Notes: generated from the sequence alone by a model not told the origin. DNA of 64,000 nucleotides from Stenotrophomonas nematodicola (GCF_009467805.1 NZ_WIAY01000001.1:1533165-1597164), one strand, 5' to 3'. Counted from the first letter of the stretch, positions 30,248 through 45,756 are shown. Made by a program: numbers and translations.

Positions 30248-31273
30248 ATGAAAGCCGTGGGACTGACCCGCTACCTGCCCGTCGATGACCCCGAGGCCCT
30301 GCAGGATCTGCAGCTTTCCGAGCCGGGCCCGCCGCAGGGACGCGACCTGCTGGTGCGGGTGCAGGCGATCTCGGTCAACCCGGTGGACACCAAACTGCGG
30401 GCCCCGCGCGAGGGCCGGGAAGAGTCGCCCCGCATCCTCGGTTTCGACGCCGCCGGCGTGGTGGACGCGGTCGGGCCGGAAGTGACTGCTTTCATGCCGG
30501 GCGATACGGTTTATTACGCCGGCGACGTCACCCGACCGGGCTGCAACGCCCAATGGCAGTGGGTGGATGAGCGTCTGGTCGGACGCCAGCCCACCACGCT
30601 GGACGCCGCGGATGCCGCTGCGTTGCCTCTCACCGCGCTCACCGCCTGGGAACTGCTGTTCGAGCGCATGCCCCTGCGCTTCGATGACCGCCATCATGCC
30701 GGGCAGCATCTGCTGGTCATCGGCGGCGCCGGTGGCGTCGGCTCGATCGCGATCCAGCTGGCCCGGCATGCGGGCTTCACGGTGATCGCCACCGCCTCCC
30801 GCGACGCGACGCGCGCGTGGTGCACGCAGATGGGCGCCGACCATGTGATCGACCATCGCCAGCCGCTGCTGCCACAGCTTCAGGCGCTGGGCATCGACCA
30901 GGTCGAGGTCGTGCTGAATCTGGCCGATACCGATCACTACTGGGACGCGATCGGCGACCTGCTGGCACCGCAGGGGCACGTCGGGCTGATCGTGGAGCCG
31001 CGCGGCGCGCTGCGCATCGGCGATCCATACAAGGCCAAGTGCATCGGCATCCACTGGGAATTCATGTTCGCGCGGGCGCGTTTCCGCACCCACGACATGA
31101 TCGAACAGCATCGCATTCTCAACCGCGTGGCCAGCCTGGTGGACGCCGGCGAACTGCGCAGCACCGCGCACACGCTGCTGGGCCCGATCAATGCGGCAAA
31201 CCTGCGCGAGGCGCACCGTCGCCTCGAAGCCGGAGAGGTGATCGGCAAGCTGGTGCTGTCCGGCTGGGACTGA
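30248..31273 (+). CDS. Zinc-type alcohol dehydrogenase-like / quinone oxidoreductase family protein
   Basis: The 341-aa protein belongs to the medium-chain dehydrogenase superfamily. It has a GroES-like N-terminal domain (VQAISVNPVDTKLR, LGFDAAGVVDAVGP) and a Rossmann domain with the NADPH site VIGGAGGVGSIAIQLAR at about 158. The zinc-binding cysteines of true alcohol dehydrogenases are absent, so it is a zinc-free quinone or enal reductase type, like the ZADH subgroup. The substrate is unknown. GGAG lies just before the start. Confidence 0.85.
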   Translation: MKAVGLTRYLPVDDPEALQDLQLSEPGPPQGRDLLVRVQAISVNPVDTKLRAPREGREESPRILGFDAAGVVDAVGPEVTAFMPGDTVYYAGDVTRPGCNAQWQWVDERLVGRQPTTLDAADAAALPLTALTAWELLFERMPLRFDDRHHAGQHLLVIGGAGGVGSIAIQLARHAGFTVIATASRDATRAWCTQMGADHVIDHRQPLLPQLQALGIDQVEVVLNLADTDHYWDAIGDLLAPQGHVGLIVEPRGALRIGDPYKAKCIGIHWEFMFARARFRTHDMIEQHRILNRVASLVDAGELRSTAHTLLGPINAANLREAHRRLEAGEVIGKLVLSGWD

Positions 31274-31373
31274 CCCGCCAAAGCGCCGCTGTGGGCGCGG
31301 ATTGGTATGCATCTGTATCTGTCGGCGCGTCCCGGCCGGCCCTACATTCAAGGGCCTTTCCGGTGAACGCGCC

Positions 31374-34161
<2,788 letters not shown>

Positions 34162-34166
34162 AACGG

Positions 34167-34190
34167 GTTGCCGGCGCGCGGCCGGCACTC
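34167..34190. repeat. Palindromic repeat after fadH
   Basis: GTTGCCGGC-GCGC-GGCCGGCAC pairs as a GC-rich hairpin just after the fadH stop. It is like the SMAG stem but without a clear GTAG end. No T-run follows. Confidence 0.5.
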
Positions 34191-34453
34191 CCTGAATGGG
34201 CGAATTCGGCCGCCCTCCGAACCTGAATGTCAAGTCTTCGGGTTCAGGATGCATTGGGAAATGGCCCCCTATCGTGCGCCAACTTTCCCGCTCACCACCC
34301 AGTTCGAGTGAGCGCGCGGACCCGTCATCCTGATCGGGTCCGCCACCGGGCGGCCCCGATGGCCGCCTCCCCATGACGCCAAGTCGTACCCCACGCCCCG
34401 TCCGAATGATCGGATGGACAGCCAGGTGCGGCCCATACGGAGCAAGGAGATTT

Positions 34454-34912
34454 ATGAAACTGGCCTGGATTCTCTGGCTGTCGCAGTTGTTGCCGCAGCC
34501 GGCCGCCGATTCGTTGTGCCTGAGCACGACCGTCTACCTCGAAGCGCGTGACCAGACCCTGCGCGGCCAGCAAGCCGTCGCGGAAGTGGCCCTGCGCCGC
34601 CTGGACAGCGGCCTGTGGGGCGACTCGATGTGCCAGGTGGTCACCGCCCGCAAGCAGTTCGCCCCGACCATCGTGGCCCCCGGTACGCAGCTTGGCAACG
34701 CCGACGCGTGGCAGGAAGCGATGACCGTGGCCTTCGACGCCGAGCGCAACTGGGCGCTGCCGGTGGGCGAGCGCAAGGAGATCGTGCCCGGCGCGAGCCA
34801 CTTCGCCGCATTGGCCATCGCCAATCCGAGCTGGCGCAATGCCTACCAGGTGGCCACCATCGGCGACCACACGTTCTATCGCGTGCAGAAACTCAAGCCG
34901 CGCACGTCGTAA
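34454..34912 (+). CDS. SleB-like cell wall hydrolase
   Basis: The 152-aa exported protein has a short N-terminal hydrophobic segment (LAWILWLSQLLP). It then has the Hydrolase_2 (SleB) domain: CLSTTVYLEARDQTLRGQQA with the catalytic-type glutamate in YLEAR, a QVVTARKQFAP region, and ASHFAA near the end. SleB-type enzymes are peptidoglycan lytic transglycosylases. A near-perfect AAGGAGAT precedes the start. It is shorter than many family members and has no extra binding domain. Confidence 0.82.
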   Translation: MKLAWILWLSQLLPQPAADSLCLSTTVYLEARDQTLRGQQAVAEVALRRLDSGLWGDSMCQVVTARKQFAPTIVAPGTQLGNADAWQEAMTVAFDAERNWALPVGERKEIVPGASHFAALAIANPSWRNAYQVATIGDHTFYRVQKLKPRTS

Positions 34913-35000
34913 CGATCTGTTACAGCCATACCGTTGAGGATGCGTGGCCCGCTCTGGAATAGTGAGCGGCTCACCCATCACCATCCGCAACGGAGTTCCC

Positions 35001-35612
35001 ATGAAGCTGTACAGCAAGCCCGGTGCCTGCTCCACTGCCGACCACATTGCCCTGCAGTGGACCGGCCAGCCGTATGACGTGGAACTGCTGACCAAGGAAA
35101 CCCTGAAGGCGCCTGCGTTCCTGGCCATCAATCCGGCCGGCTCGGTACCGGCGGTGGTCGACGGCGATTTCGTACTGACCCAGAACGCCGCGATCATGGG
35201 GTACATCGCCGATACCCATCCCCAGGCGGGTCTGGCCGGCGACGGCAGCGCCCGGCAGCGTGCCGAAGCCACCCGCTGGCTGTCCTTCGTCAATTCGGAC
35301 CTGCACCCGGCGTTTTCGCCGCTGTTCGGGCCGGGCAACTACATCGGCGACGAAAGCCAGTACGACGCCATCCGCGCCGCCGCGCACAAGCGCCTGCGCG
35401 GCCTGTTCGAACGCGCCAACACGCAGCTGGAAGGCCGCCAGTGGCTGGCCGGGTTCCGCAGCTTCGCCGATCCGTATTTCTACATCACGCTGCGCTGGGC
35501 GGCCGGCGCCAAGGTCGACCTGACCGGCCTGGACAACATCGCCGCGTTCAAGCAGCGCATGGATGCCGACCCAGGCGTGCAGGCCGCGCTGAAGGCTGAA
35601 GGCCTGCTCTGA
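35001..35612 (+). CDS. Glutathione S-transferase
   Basis: The 203-aa protein has the thioredoxin-fold GST N-domain (KLYSKPGACSTADHIAL) with a cysteine at about position 9, as in beta-class bacterial GSTs. The cis-proline motif GSVPAVV and an ALTQNAAIMGYI-like block (VLTQNAAIMGYIAD) follow. The helical C-domain completes it. It conjugates or reduces electrophiles with glutathione; the exact substrate is unknown. It is 88 nt after the SleB-like gene and ends at a strong terminator. Confidence 0.9.
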   Translation: MKLYSKPGACSTADHIALQWTGQPYDVELLTKETLKAPAFLAINPAGSVPAVVDGDFVLTQNAAIMGYIADTHPQAGLAGDGSARQRAEATRWLSFVNSDLHPAFSPLFGPGNYIGDESQYDAIRAAAHKRLRGLFERANTQLEGRQWLAGFRSFADPYFYITLRWAAGAKVDLTGLDNIAAFKQRMDADPGVQAALKAEGLL

Positions 35613-35630
35613 GCGGGACGACGAACGATC

Positions 35631-35664
35631 AACGAAGAGCCCGGCCATGCCGGGCTCTTTCGTT
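35631..35664. terminator. Bidirectional terminator between GST and SUFU genes
   Basis: A 15-bp stem pairs AACGAAGAGCCCGGC with GCCGGGCTCTTTCGTT. It serves the converging GST (+) and SUFU (-) genes. Confidence 0.85.
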
Positions 35665-35682
35665 ATCGTCGCCACGCACCGC

Positions 35683-36732
35683 TCAGCCGATCTCGCGTAC
35701 GACGTTGTCCTGCGCGTCGCGCAGCGCGGTGGGCACTACCTCCACCACCAGACCGGTACCGGGCAACGGGTAGCGACCGCGCTGGGCACGCACGTCGCGC
35801 AGCAGCGCGTCCAGGCTTGCCGGCGTCAACGTGCACGTCATCCCGCCCTCGCCACGGCGCAACGCATCGCGTTCACCGGGCTGGAAGGTCCACTCGCGAT
35901 CGCCGCCGATCACGGTCAGCGGGTGGCCGTAACGCAGACGCAGCGGCAGCAGGTCCAGCAGGCTTGGCACCTGGCCGGCACCAAGCACCAGCACCGTGCT
36001 GTCACCCTCCTCACGCCACGCCAGGGTTTCCACGAACAGCAGCGCGGTGCTGGAGCCGTCGCGGGCGCTGCCCGCCTCCACCTGCCGGGCCAGGTCCGCA
36101 TCGTCAAGCAGGGAGGGGCGATGCAGGTCGGTGATCCACAACGGCATGCGCGGCGCCAGCGCATGCAGCACGCCATCGGTGGACCAGCGCTTGATTGCCG
36201 CCATCTCCGCATCGCTCACGCCGATCACCTGCAGGAAGACCAGGCGACCGTTGGCGGTGTCGCGCGCCGGCAGCTGCGGGTCGGGCAGGAACGCCACATG
36301 ACGCAGGCAGGTGTCGGTGTCCAACGCGATTGGCCCGTTGGCATCCATGTGATGCCCGGCTTCGAACACGTTGCCGGTGGCGAACACGTAGCGGGCGAGA
36401 TTCTGCAGCAGGTTCATCGGCCACGTGGGCGGACTGGCGGCATCGTCGTCCACCGCCAGGCGGAAGGTCAGCTCGAAGCCGTAGCCGCTGTCGACCGCGT
36501 CGTCGCTCTGCTTGTCGTACAGCTCGGAGAAGCCGTAGGTGACGTAATGCCAGTGCGGGCGCGGGACGTCGGCCCGGTACACGCTGATGCCGTCCAGCGG
36601 ATCATTGCCGCCCAGCGTGTAGGGCAGCGCCGTGCCGTAGTGCGTCGGCTCCTGGCCGGGATACAGCGCGGCCAGGGCCGCGTTGATGGCATCCCAGCCC
36701 GGGGTGCCGTCATCGTCCTTCGTGGGGTCCAT
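35683..36732 (-). CDS. Suppressor-of-fused (SUFU) domain protein
   Basis: The 349-aa cytoplasmic protein shows the SUFU domain in its N-terminal half: DGISVYRADVPRPHWHYVTYG, then GFSELY and GYGFELTFRLA. The C-terminal half includes an RLRYGHPLTVIGGDREWTF stretch. SUFU proteins inhibit Hedgehog signalling in animals. Bacterial members are often predicted immunity proteins for secreted toxins. No toxin gene is adjacent. GGAG precedes the start at 36732. The gene upstream (36810-37340) runs in the same direction 77 nt away but is unrelated by sequence. Confidence 0.82.
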   Translation of the reverse strand: MDPTKDDDGTPGWDAINAALAALYPGQEPTHYGTALPYTLGGNDPLDGISVYRADVPRPHWHYVTYGFSELYDKQSDDAVDSGYGFELTFRLAVDDDAASPPTWPMNLLQNLARYVFATGNVFEAGHHMDANGPIALDTDTCLRHVAFLPDPQLPARDTANGRLVFLQVIGVSDAEMAAIKRWSTDGVLHALAPRMPLWITDLHRPSLLDDADLARQVEAGSARDGSSTALLFVETLAWREEGDSTVLVLGAGQVPSLLDLLPLRLRYGHPLTVIGGDREWTFQPGERDALRRGEGGMTCTLTPASLDALLRDVRAQRGRYPLPGTGLVVEVVPTALRDAQDNVVREIG

Positions 36733-36809
36733 CGCGTGGCTCCTGCATGTGTAGCCTGGCAAGGTAACGCCGGTGCGCGGCGACCACCACCCTTGCGCTG
36801 CGCCACGCG

Positions 36810-37340
36810 TCAGCCCGGAACCGCGGCCACCGTGTCCTGCAGCGGTGGCGTTGGTGCGTCAGGTACATCGAGCAGCGCGTGGGTATCGCTCAGCCAGCGA
36901 TTGGCCAGCGCCGGGCTCCTGGCCTTGGCGACGGCAGCGGCCATGTCCGGCCACAGTTTTTCCAGCGCGCCGGCATCGGTGCAACGCTCGATCTTGAGCT
37001 GCATGAAATACCCCTTGAGCCCGAGGTGCCTGCGTACCGATTCGCTCATCCAGTCGTACAGGCGCTTGTACAGGTCCGGGTCCTGCTCACGGCCGGCGGT
37101 GAGCGTGCGCGCGGCGGGCGGTGCCACCGCACCGCCGACGATCTCGATCAGTCCCATCCGGGCAAGCTGCGCCAGCGCGTCGTCGGGCGCGCGCAGGCCC
37201 GGCAGCACCGCGGTCAACGCATCGTCATCGCGCTGACCATCGACCATCAACAGAATGGACCGCAATGACGGCGGCAGACGCCGCGCGCGGTCCTCGATTT
37301 CCTGACGGCCCGCGGCCGTCTTGGCATGGATGTACGCCAT
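36810..37340 (-). CDS. Hypothetical protein with winged-helix-like N-terminus
   Basis: The 176-aa protein starts AYIHAKTAAGRQEIEDRARR, followed by LRSILLMVDGQRDDDAL. Short modules of this kind are seen at the start of several uncharacterised proteobacterial regulators. A helical C-terminal part follows (LYDWMSESVRRHLGLKGYFM). There is no signal peptide and no transmembrane segment. I do not recognise a named family. It might form a regulatory pair with the SUFU gene downstream, but this rests only on position. Confidence 0.6.
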   Translation of the reverse strand: MAYIHAKTAAGRQEIEDRARRLPPSLRSILLMVDGQRDDDALTAVLPGLRAPDDALAQLARMGLIEIVGGAVAPPAARTLTAGREQDPDLYKRLYDWMSESVRRHLGLKGYFMQLKIERCTDAGALEKLWPDMAAAVAKARSPALANRWLSDTHALLDVPDAPTPPLQDTVAAVPG

Positions 37341-37668
37341 GTGGTGCTTCCCCCTGTCACCTGCTGCATTGCCACGCGCGGCCGCCAGCCGTTGGCCGGT
37401 GCACGTGCGCCCCCTTGCGACCGTTCCAGGCGATTGCCCACGCCGACGTCCCCGCGCGCGCCGTGTCCCCAGCGCGCGACGCCAGGCGCCGGGGGCCTGC
37501 AGCGGTCACGCCCGGAGCTTACCTGAGGCTGGCCGCCCCCGATAATGCGGTGCAGCAACGGGCGGGTCAGGCGTCCGCGCGGAACTGCGGATACCTGCGG
37601 GTGGCGCGGCCCCCCCCATTCCGGGGCCGCGCAGGCGCGCCTGCACCCTGCCACGCGGACGGTGCGGG
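37341..37668. other. Intergenic region, 328 nt, no gene seen
   Basis: This region lies before the hypothetical gene and after prpE. It includes a hairpin CGCGGCCCC...GGGGCCGCG at about 37606-37633, whose loop contains a run of Cs. The hairpin could end transcription on either side. No open frame here resembles a protein. Confidence 0.5.
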
Positions 37669-39543
37669 TCAGCGCCCCAGCGCGCGCCGGATCTCGTCCA
37701 GCGCACCCGGGTCGTCCAGGGTGGACAGGTCCCCCGGATCACGCTCCTCCGCCAAGGCCTGCAGCGAGCGGCGCAGCAGCTTGCCCGAGCGTGTCTTCGG
37801 CAGCGCGTTGACGATGTGGACGTGCGCCGGTCGTGCCACCGCCCCCAGCGACCGGGTCACACGCTGCATCATCTCCGCGATCACCGCCGCCGGCTCGGTG
37901 GTGGCCTGCTTGAGGGTAACGAACACCAGCGGCACCTGGCCCTTGAGTTCGTCCTTGACGCCGATCACGGCCGCTTCGGCGACCAGCGGATGGCCGGCGA
38001 TGCACTCTTCGATTTCGCGCGTGCCCAGGCGGTGCCCGGCCACGTTGATCACATCGTCGGTGCGGCCCAGGATGAAGGTGTAGCCGTCCTCGTCGCGGAT
38101 CGCCCAGTCAAGCGAGCTGTACAGCAGCTCCTTGAAGTGGCTGAAGTAGCTCTGCAGGAAGCGGTCGTCGTCCTTCCACACCGTGGTCATGCAGCCCGGC
38201 GGCAGCGGCGGGGTCATCACCAGCACGCCCTTCTGCCCGGCCGGCACTTCCTCGCCGGTGGTCTCGTCGATCACCTTCATCCGATAGCCCAGGTTGGGGA
38301 ACCCCGGCGAACCGAAACGCACCGGCTTCATGTCCACGCCGGGCAGCAGCGTCAGCGCCGGCCAGCCGGTTTCGGTCTGCCAGTAGTTGTCGATGATCGG
38401 CTTGCCGAGCGCGTCGTTGATCCAGTGCGCGGTGGGCTCGTCCAGCGGCTCGCCGGCCAGGAACACGTACTGCAGGGCGGACAGATCGTGGCGGCGGATG
38501 AAGTCCACGTCATGCTTTTTCAGCACGCGGATCGCGGTAGGCGAGGAGAACAGCGTGCGCACGCCGTACTGTTCGCACAACGCCCACCAGATGCCCGGAT
38601 CGGGGTGGGTCGGCAGCCCTTCATAGAGCAGCGAGGTGCAGCCGCCGATCAGCGGTCCATAGACATTGTAGGAATGCCCCACCGCCCAACCGACATCGGA
38701 GGTGGAGAACATCACCTGCCCGGGCCGGCAGTCGAACACCGTTTCCATCGACTGCGCCATCGCCACGGCGTAGCCGCCCACATCCCGCTGCACGCCCTTG
38801 GGCTTGCCGGTGGTGCCGGAGGTGTACAGCAGATAGCTCGGTTCGCTCGATTCCAGCCACACCACCGGCACGTCCTGGTCGCCGACCTCGGCGCGCAGGG
38901 TGGCGTAATCGACGTCGCGGCCCGGCACCTTCGGCTCGGCCGGGTCCAGCCCGCGCGAGACGATCAGCACGTGCGGCGGCGGCGACTGCGCTTCGGCGCA
39001 GGCGGCATCGACCATCGCCTTGTACGGGATCACTTTGCCACCGCGCTTGCCGGCATCGGCGGCGATCAGCAGCTTGGGCTCGGCATCGTCGATGCGCAGC
39101 GCCAGGTTGTGCGCGGCGAAGCCGCCGAACACCACCGAGTGGATCGCACCGATGCGCGCGCAGGCCAGCATCGCGAACACGGCTTCGGCCATGTTCGGCA
39201 TGTAGATCACCACGCGATCACCACGCTGCACATCCAGTCGCTGCAGCACCGCCGCGAAGGCATTCACTTCGCGGTACAGCTCGCGGTAGGTGATCTCGCG
39301 GGTGACGTCGGTTTCGGTCGAGACGGTCACCAGCGCCAGCTGGTCCGGCCGCTCGACCAGATGGCGGTCCACCGCGTTGTAGCAGAGGTTGGTTTCACCG
39401 CCCACGAACCAGCGCCGGAACGGCGGGTTGCTGTAGTCCAGGATCCGCTCCGGCGCTTTATGCCAGTAGATGCGCTGCGCCTCCTCGGCCCAGAACGCCT
39501 CGGGTTCTTCGATGGAACGTCGGTACATCGCTTCGTAACGCAT
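37669..39543 (-). CDS. prpE: Propionyl-CoA synthetase PrpE
   Basis: PrpE activates propionate to propionyl-CoA via an acyl-adenylate. The 624-aa protein follows E. coli PrpE throughout: MYRRSIEEPEAFWAEEA, NPPFRRWFVGG, the AMP-binding P-loop YTSGTTGKPKGVQRD at about 236-250, DNYWQTETGWP, GRTDDVINVAGHRLGTREIE and the catalytic lysine in PKTRSGKLLRR. These features favour PrpE over acetyl-CoA synthetase. GGGAGGG precedes the start. No other prp (methylcitrate) genes are in the window. Confidence 0.92.
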   Translation of the reverse strand: MRYEAMYRRSIEEPEAFWAEEAQRIYWHKAPERILDYSNPPFRRWFVGGETNLCYNAVDRHLVERPDQLALVTVSTETDVTREITYRELYREVNAFAAVLQRLDVQRGDRVVIYMPNMAEAVFAMLACARIGAIHSVVFGGFAAHNLALRIDDAEPKLLIAADAGKRGGKVIPYKAMVDAACAEAQSPPPHVLIVSRGLDPAEPKVPGRDVDYATLRAEVGDQDVPVVWLESSEPSYLLYTSGTTGKPKGVQRDVGGYAVAMAQSMETVFDCRPGQVMFSTSDVGWAVGHSYNVYGPLIGGCTSLLYEGLPTHPDPGIWWALCEQYGVRTLFSSPTAIRVLKKHDVDFIRRHDLSALQYVFLAGEPLDEPTAHWINDALGKPIIDNYWQTETGWPALTLLPGVDMKPVRFGSPGFPNLGYRMKVIDETTGEEVPAGQKGVLVMTPPLPPGCMTTVWKDDDRFLQSYFSHFKELLYSSLDWAIRDEDGYTFILGRTDDVINVAGHRLGTREIEECIAGHPLVAEAAVIGVKDELKGQVPLVFVTLKQATTEPAAVIAEMMQRVTRSLGAVARPAHVHIVNALPKTRSGKLLRRSLQALAEERDPGDLSTLDDPGALDEIRRALGR

Positions 39544-39739
39544 GACAGCCCTCCCAGACAAAGCCATGAATCGAGCATAGTCCGATGCCGGCTGCCGAGC
39601 CGTTCTACCTTGGTCGTAAGGCGCCCGGGCGTGCGCTGCCTGGAACAGACGCGGCCGCCGGCGGGTCGAGTTGCCGCGGCGGGGCCCTCGAGGCTTGCGA
39701 TGACGTGGACCGAAGAGCCTCCGCCAAGCGTCGAAGAGC

Positions 39740-39772
39740 AAAAAAAAACGCCGGGCAAGCCCGGCGTTTTTC
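39740..39772 (-). terminator. Intrinsic terminator after mdh
   Basis: AACGCCGGG-caag-CCCGGCGTT has a long A-run on the left and TTTTT on the right. It lies 22 nt beyond the mdh stop and gives the minus-strand transcript a U-tract. Confidence 0.9.
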
Positions 39773-39793
39773 ACATGCAGTCGCAGCGCGCGA

Positions 39794-40885
<1,092 letters not shown>

Positions 40886-40893
40886 GGAGGGGA

Positions 40894-41385
40894 TCAGGCG
40901 GAGAGGATCTTGTTCCACTCGGCCACCTGGTCGGCCTGGGCGGCCAGCACGGCGTCGGTGTCGCCTTCCAGGGTGATCGAATGGATCACGTCGCCCTGCT
41001 TGACCGAATCGACGATGGCCTGGCCTTCCAGCACCTGGCCGAACACGGTGTGCTTGCCGTCCAGCCAGTCGGTCTTGATGTGGGTGATGAAGAACTGGCT
41101 GCCGTTGGTGTTCGGGCCGGCGTTGGCCATCGACAGCGAGCCGATCTGGTGCTTCACGCCGTTCTTTTCGTCCTCGAACTTGTAGCCCGGGCCGCCGGTG
41201 CCACGCCCCTGCGGGCAGCCGCCCTGGATCATGAAGTCGGGGATCACGCGATGGAAGATCAGGCCGTCATAGAAGCCCTTCTTGACCAGGTTCACGAAGT
41301 TGGCGACGGTCTTGGGTGCCTTGTCGGCGAACAGCTCGACCTTGATCGGGCCCTGGGTAGTGTCGAAAGTGGCGATGAGGGACAT
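40894..41385 (-). CDS. ppiB: Peptidyl-prolyl cis-trans isomerase, cyclophilin type
   Basis: The 163-aa cyclophilin shows the active-site blocks [13 protein letters not shown] (catalytic Arg), [16 protein letters not shown] and [12 protein letters not shown]. It has no signal peptide, so it is the cytoplasmic PpiB type, close to the usual 164 aa. The start at 41385 follows AAGGA. It speeds proline isomerisation during protein folding. Confidence 0.95.
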   Translation of the reverse strand: MSLIATFDTTQGPIKVELFADKAPKTVANFVNLVKKGFYDGLIFHRVIPDFMIQGGCPQGRGTGGPGYKFEDEKNGVKHQIGSLSMANAGPNTNGSQFFITHIKTDWLDGKHTVFGQVLEGQAIVDSVKQGDVIHSITLEGDTDAVLAAQADQVAEWNKILSA

Positions 41386-41521
41386 GCAAATCCTTGGGGT
41401 ACGGGGGTTTGTCGTTAGCTGCATAGGATACACCCGTGATTATCCGCCGGCCCGCCCGACAATGGTCGTCATGCCGGCCGCCGCCCCCCACCCCGGTGTC
41501 CATGCCGTGTTCAGCCTGGGG

Positions 41522-41543
41522 ACCGGCCAGCGGCCGGCGCTAC
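41522..41543 (-). repeat. SMAG repeat upstream of typA
   Basis: On the minus strand it reads GTAGCGCCGGCC-GCT-GGCCGGT, a canonical GTAG-headed palindrome. It lies between the divergent ppiB and typA genes, so it is in a promoter region and not at a gene end. Confidence 0.7.
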
Positions 41544-41653
41544 CTGAATGCCCGTCCGGCAAGGGATGCGAGGCACTTTTCGCGATTGGTCATGTTGGCC
41601 GTATAATGTTGGACTTCTTTTTCCAAATCCGGCGCCGACTGGCCCCCTTTCGC

Positions 41654-43501
<1,848 letters not shown>

Positions 43502-43513
43502 TCGGACCCTGTC

Positions 43514-43999
43514 GTGACCGACACGCCCTATAACCCGGATCCGCACAGGCATCCGGGTCTCCATGTGATCGCCTTGCTGGAAGCCAGCAAGGCGGCACTG
43601 GCGCTGCTGGCGGCCACCGGACTGGAGATTCTCGGTCCGCAGCCGCTTCGCGATGCGGTCAATGCCCTGATCCGGCGTTTTAGTCTGGACCCGGATCACG
43701 GCACCCTGCCCTCGCTGCTCAACATGATCAGCCCCGATGCCGTCCACCTCGCCGCCGCGGCGATGGTCGCCTACGGTGTGCTGCACCTTTTCGAGGCCTG
43801 GGGTCTCTGGCGTGCCAAAGCCTGGGCATCCTGGCTGGGCTGCGTCACCGCCGGCATCTATCTGCCGTTCGATGTCTACGCCATCACCCGCCACCCTGGC
43901 TGGGCCTCGTGGTCGGTGCTGGTGATCAATCTGATCGTGGTCGGTGTGCTCGCCCGCGATATCCGCAAGCGGCATGGCGGCCCCCCGGCACAGGCCTGA
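43514..43999 (+). CDS. DUF2127 family membrane protein
   Basis: The 161-aa protein begins with GTG, 12 nt after the typA stop, so it is probably in the typA operon. It has about four transmembrane helices. The first starts HVIALLEASKAALALL, and the family-typical YGVLHLFEAWGLWRAKAWASW lies near residue 95. Function is unknown. Confidence 0.75.
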   Translation: MTDTPYNPDPHRHPGLHVIALLEASKAALALLAATGLEILGPQPLRDAVNALIRRFSLDPDHGTLPSLLNMISPDAVHLAAAAMVAYGVLHLFEAWGLWRAKAWASWLGCVTAGIYLPFDVYAITRHPGWASWSVLVINLIVVGVLARDIRKRHGGPPAQA

Positions 44000-44055
44000 G
44001 TTGCCAAGCGGTACGGCCGCTGGTTAGCCTGTCGGCCGGTTTCCGGGACGCACCG

Positions 44056-45672
44056 ATGCGCCTGTCGCTGACACCCCTGCTGATCGTCTGCACCCTGATG
44101 GGGTGCACGCCCGCGCCCCTGCCGGCGCACGCACGCGATGCCGCCACGCCCTCCGCCCCCGCGGCCCCCTTCCCGTACGCCGAAACCGGCATCGCCGACC
44201 TGCAGTCACGCATGGCCGCCGGCGAACTGGACAGCGTCGCCCTGACCCGCGCGTACCTGGAACGCATCGCCCGCCTGGATCGCGCCGGCCCACGCCTGCG
44301 CGCGGTGATCGAACTCAACCCTGATGCGCTCAAGGACGCCGCCCAGCTCGACGCCGAGCGGCGTGCCGGTCAGCTGCGCGGCCCCCTGCACGGCATTCCG
44401 GTCCTGCTCAAGGACAACATCGGTGCCACCCCGATGAGCACCACCGCCGGCTCGCTCGCCCTGGAGGGGTTCCGCCCCGACGATGCGTTCCTGGTGGGGC
44501 GCCTGCGCGGTGCCGGCGCCCTGATCCTGGGCAAGACCAACCTCAGCGAGTGGGCCAACTTCCGCTCCACCCGGTCCATTTCCGGCTGGAGCGCACGTGG
44601 CGGACAGACCCGCAACCCCTATCGCCTCAGCCACAACCCCTGCGGCTCCAGCAGCGGCAGCGCGGTCGCCGTGGCCGCCAACCTCGCCTCGGCCGCGGTC
44701 GGCACCGAAACCGACGGCAGCATCGTCTGCCCCGCCGCCATCAACGGCGTCGTCGGCCTGAAGCCGACCGTGGGCCTGGTCAGCCGCGAAGGCATCATCC
44801 CGATCTCCTTCAGCCAGGACACCGCCGGCCCGATGACCCGCAGCGTGGCCGACGCCGCCGCGCTGCTCACCGCAATGGCCGGGCGCGACGATGCCGATCC
44901 GGCGACCGCGACCATGCCCGGCCGCGCGGTGTACGACTACACCTCGCGACTGAATCCGGACGGCCTGCGTGGCGCACGCATCGGCGTGCTGTACACCGGG
45001 CTGGAAAAGCGCCCCGGCATCGGCCCGGCGCTGGACCACGCCATTGCGATCCTGCGCGAGGCCGGCGCGGTCGTTGTGCCGGCCAGCCTGCCCACGCAGG
45101 GCCAGTGGCAGGACGCGGAACGGACGGTGCTGCTGCACGAGTTCAAGGCCGGCCTGCAGCGCTACTTCACCACCTACAAGGCACCGGTGCGCAGCCTCGA
45201 CGAGGTCATTGCCTGGAACCGCGAGCACGCCGGCAGGGAAATGAGCCTGTTCGGCCAGGAAATCATGGAACTGGCCAACACCACCGACGGCCTGGGGACG
45301 CCCGAGTACATCCGCGCCCGCAGCGACGCACGCCGCCTGGCCGGTCCGGAGGGGATCGATGCCGCGCTGCACGCGCAGCAGCTCGATGCCCTGATCGCCC
45401 CCACCACCGGTGTGGCCTGGCCGATCCGCGATGGCCACGGCGACGATTTTCCGGGCGAGAGCTACAGTGCCGCGGCCGTGGCCGGCTACCCGAGCCTGAC
45501 CGTGCCGATGGCGCATGTCGACGGCCTGCCGCTGGGGCTGCTGTTCATGGGCACAGCGTGGAGCGAGCCGCGCCTGATCGAACTGGGCTATGCCTACGAG
45601 CAGCGCACCCGGGCACGCCGTCCGCCGCGCTTCAAGACCGACACGCTGCTGCCGCATACGGCACCCCCCTGA
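44056..45672 (+). CDS. pam: Peptide amidase (amidase signature family)
   Basis: The 538-aa protein closely resembles the characterised Stenotrophomonas maltophilia peptide amidase Pam, which removes C-terminal amides from peptides without cutting peptide bonds. The Ser-cisSer-Lys triad is visible: K119 in LLKDNIGA, S198 in [11 protein letters not shown] and S222 in [10 protein letters not shown]. The N-terminus is a lipoprotein-like signal ([10 protein letters not shown]), so it is likely membrane-anchored or periplasmic. It follows the DUF2127 gene by 56 nt. Other amidase-signature enzymes are possible, but similarity extends through the C-terminus. Confidence 0.92.
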   Translation: MRLSLTPLLIVCTLMGCTPAPLPAHARDAATPSAPAAPFPYAETGIADLQSRMAAGELDSVALTRAYLERIARLDRAGPRLRAVIELNPDALKDAAQLDAERRAGQLRGPLHGIPVLLKDNIGATPMSTTAGSLALEGFRPDDAFLVGRLRGAGALILGKTNLSEWANFRSTRSISGWSARGGQTRNPYRLSHNPCGSSSGSAVAVAANLASAAVGTETDGSIVCPAAINGVVGLKPTVGLVSREGIIPISFSQDTAGPMTRSVADAAALLTAMAGRDDADPATATMPGRAVYDYTSRLNPDGLRGARIGVLYTGLEKRPGIGPALDHAIAILREAGAVVVPASLPTQGQWQDAERTVLLHEFKAGLQRYFTTYKAPVRSLDEVIAWNREHAGREMSLFGQEIMELANTTDGLGTPEYIRARSDARRLAGPEGIDAALHAQQLDALIAPTTGVAWPIRDGHGDDFPGESYSAAAVAGYPSLTVPMAHVDGLPLGLLFMGTAWSEPRLIELGYAYEQRTRARRPPRFKTDTLLPHTAPP

Positions 45673-45756
45673 GGTACTGCGCGCGCCGCCTGGCGCAGCG
45701 CAGGCCGGCTGGCCGCTCCTGTATGCCTGGGCTACCGGGATGGCGCGCATCCATAC

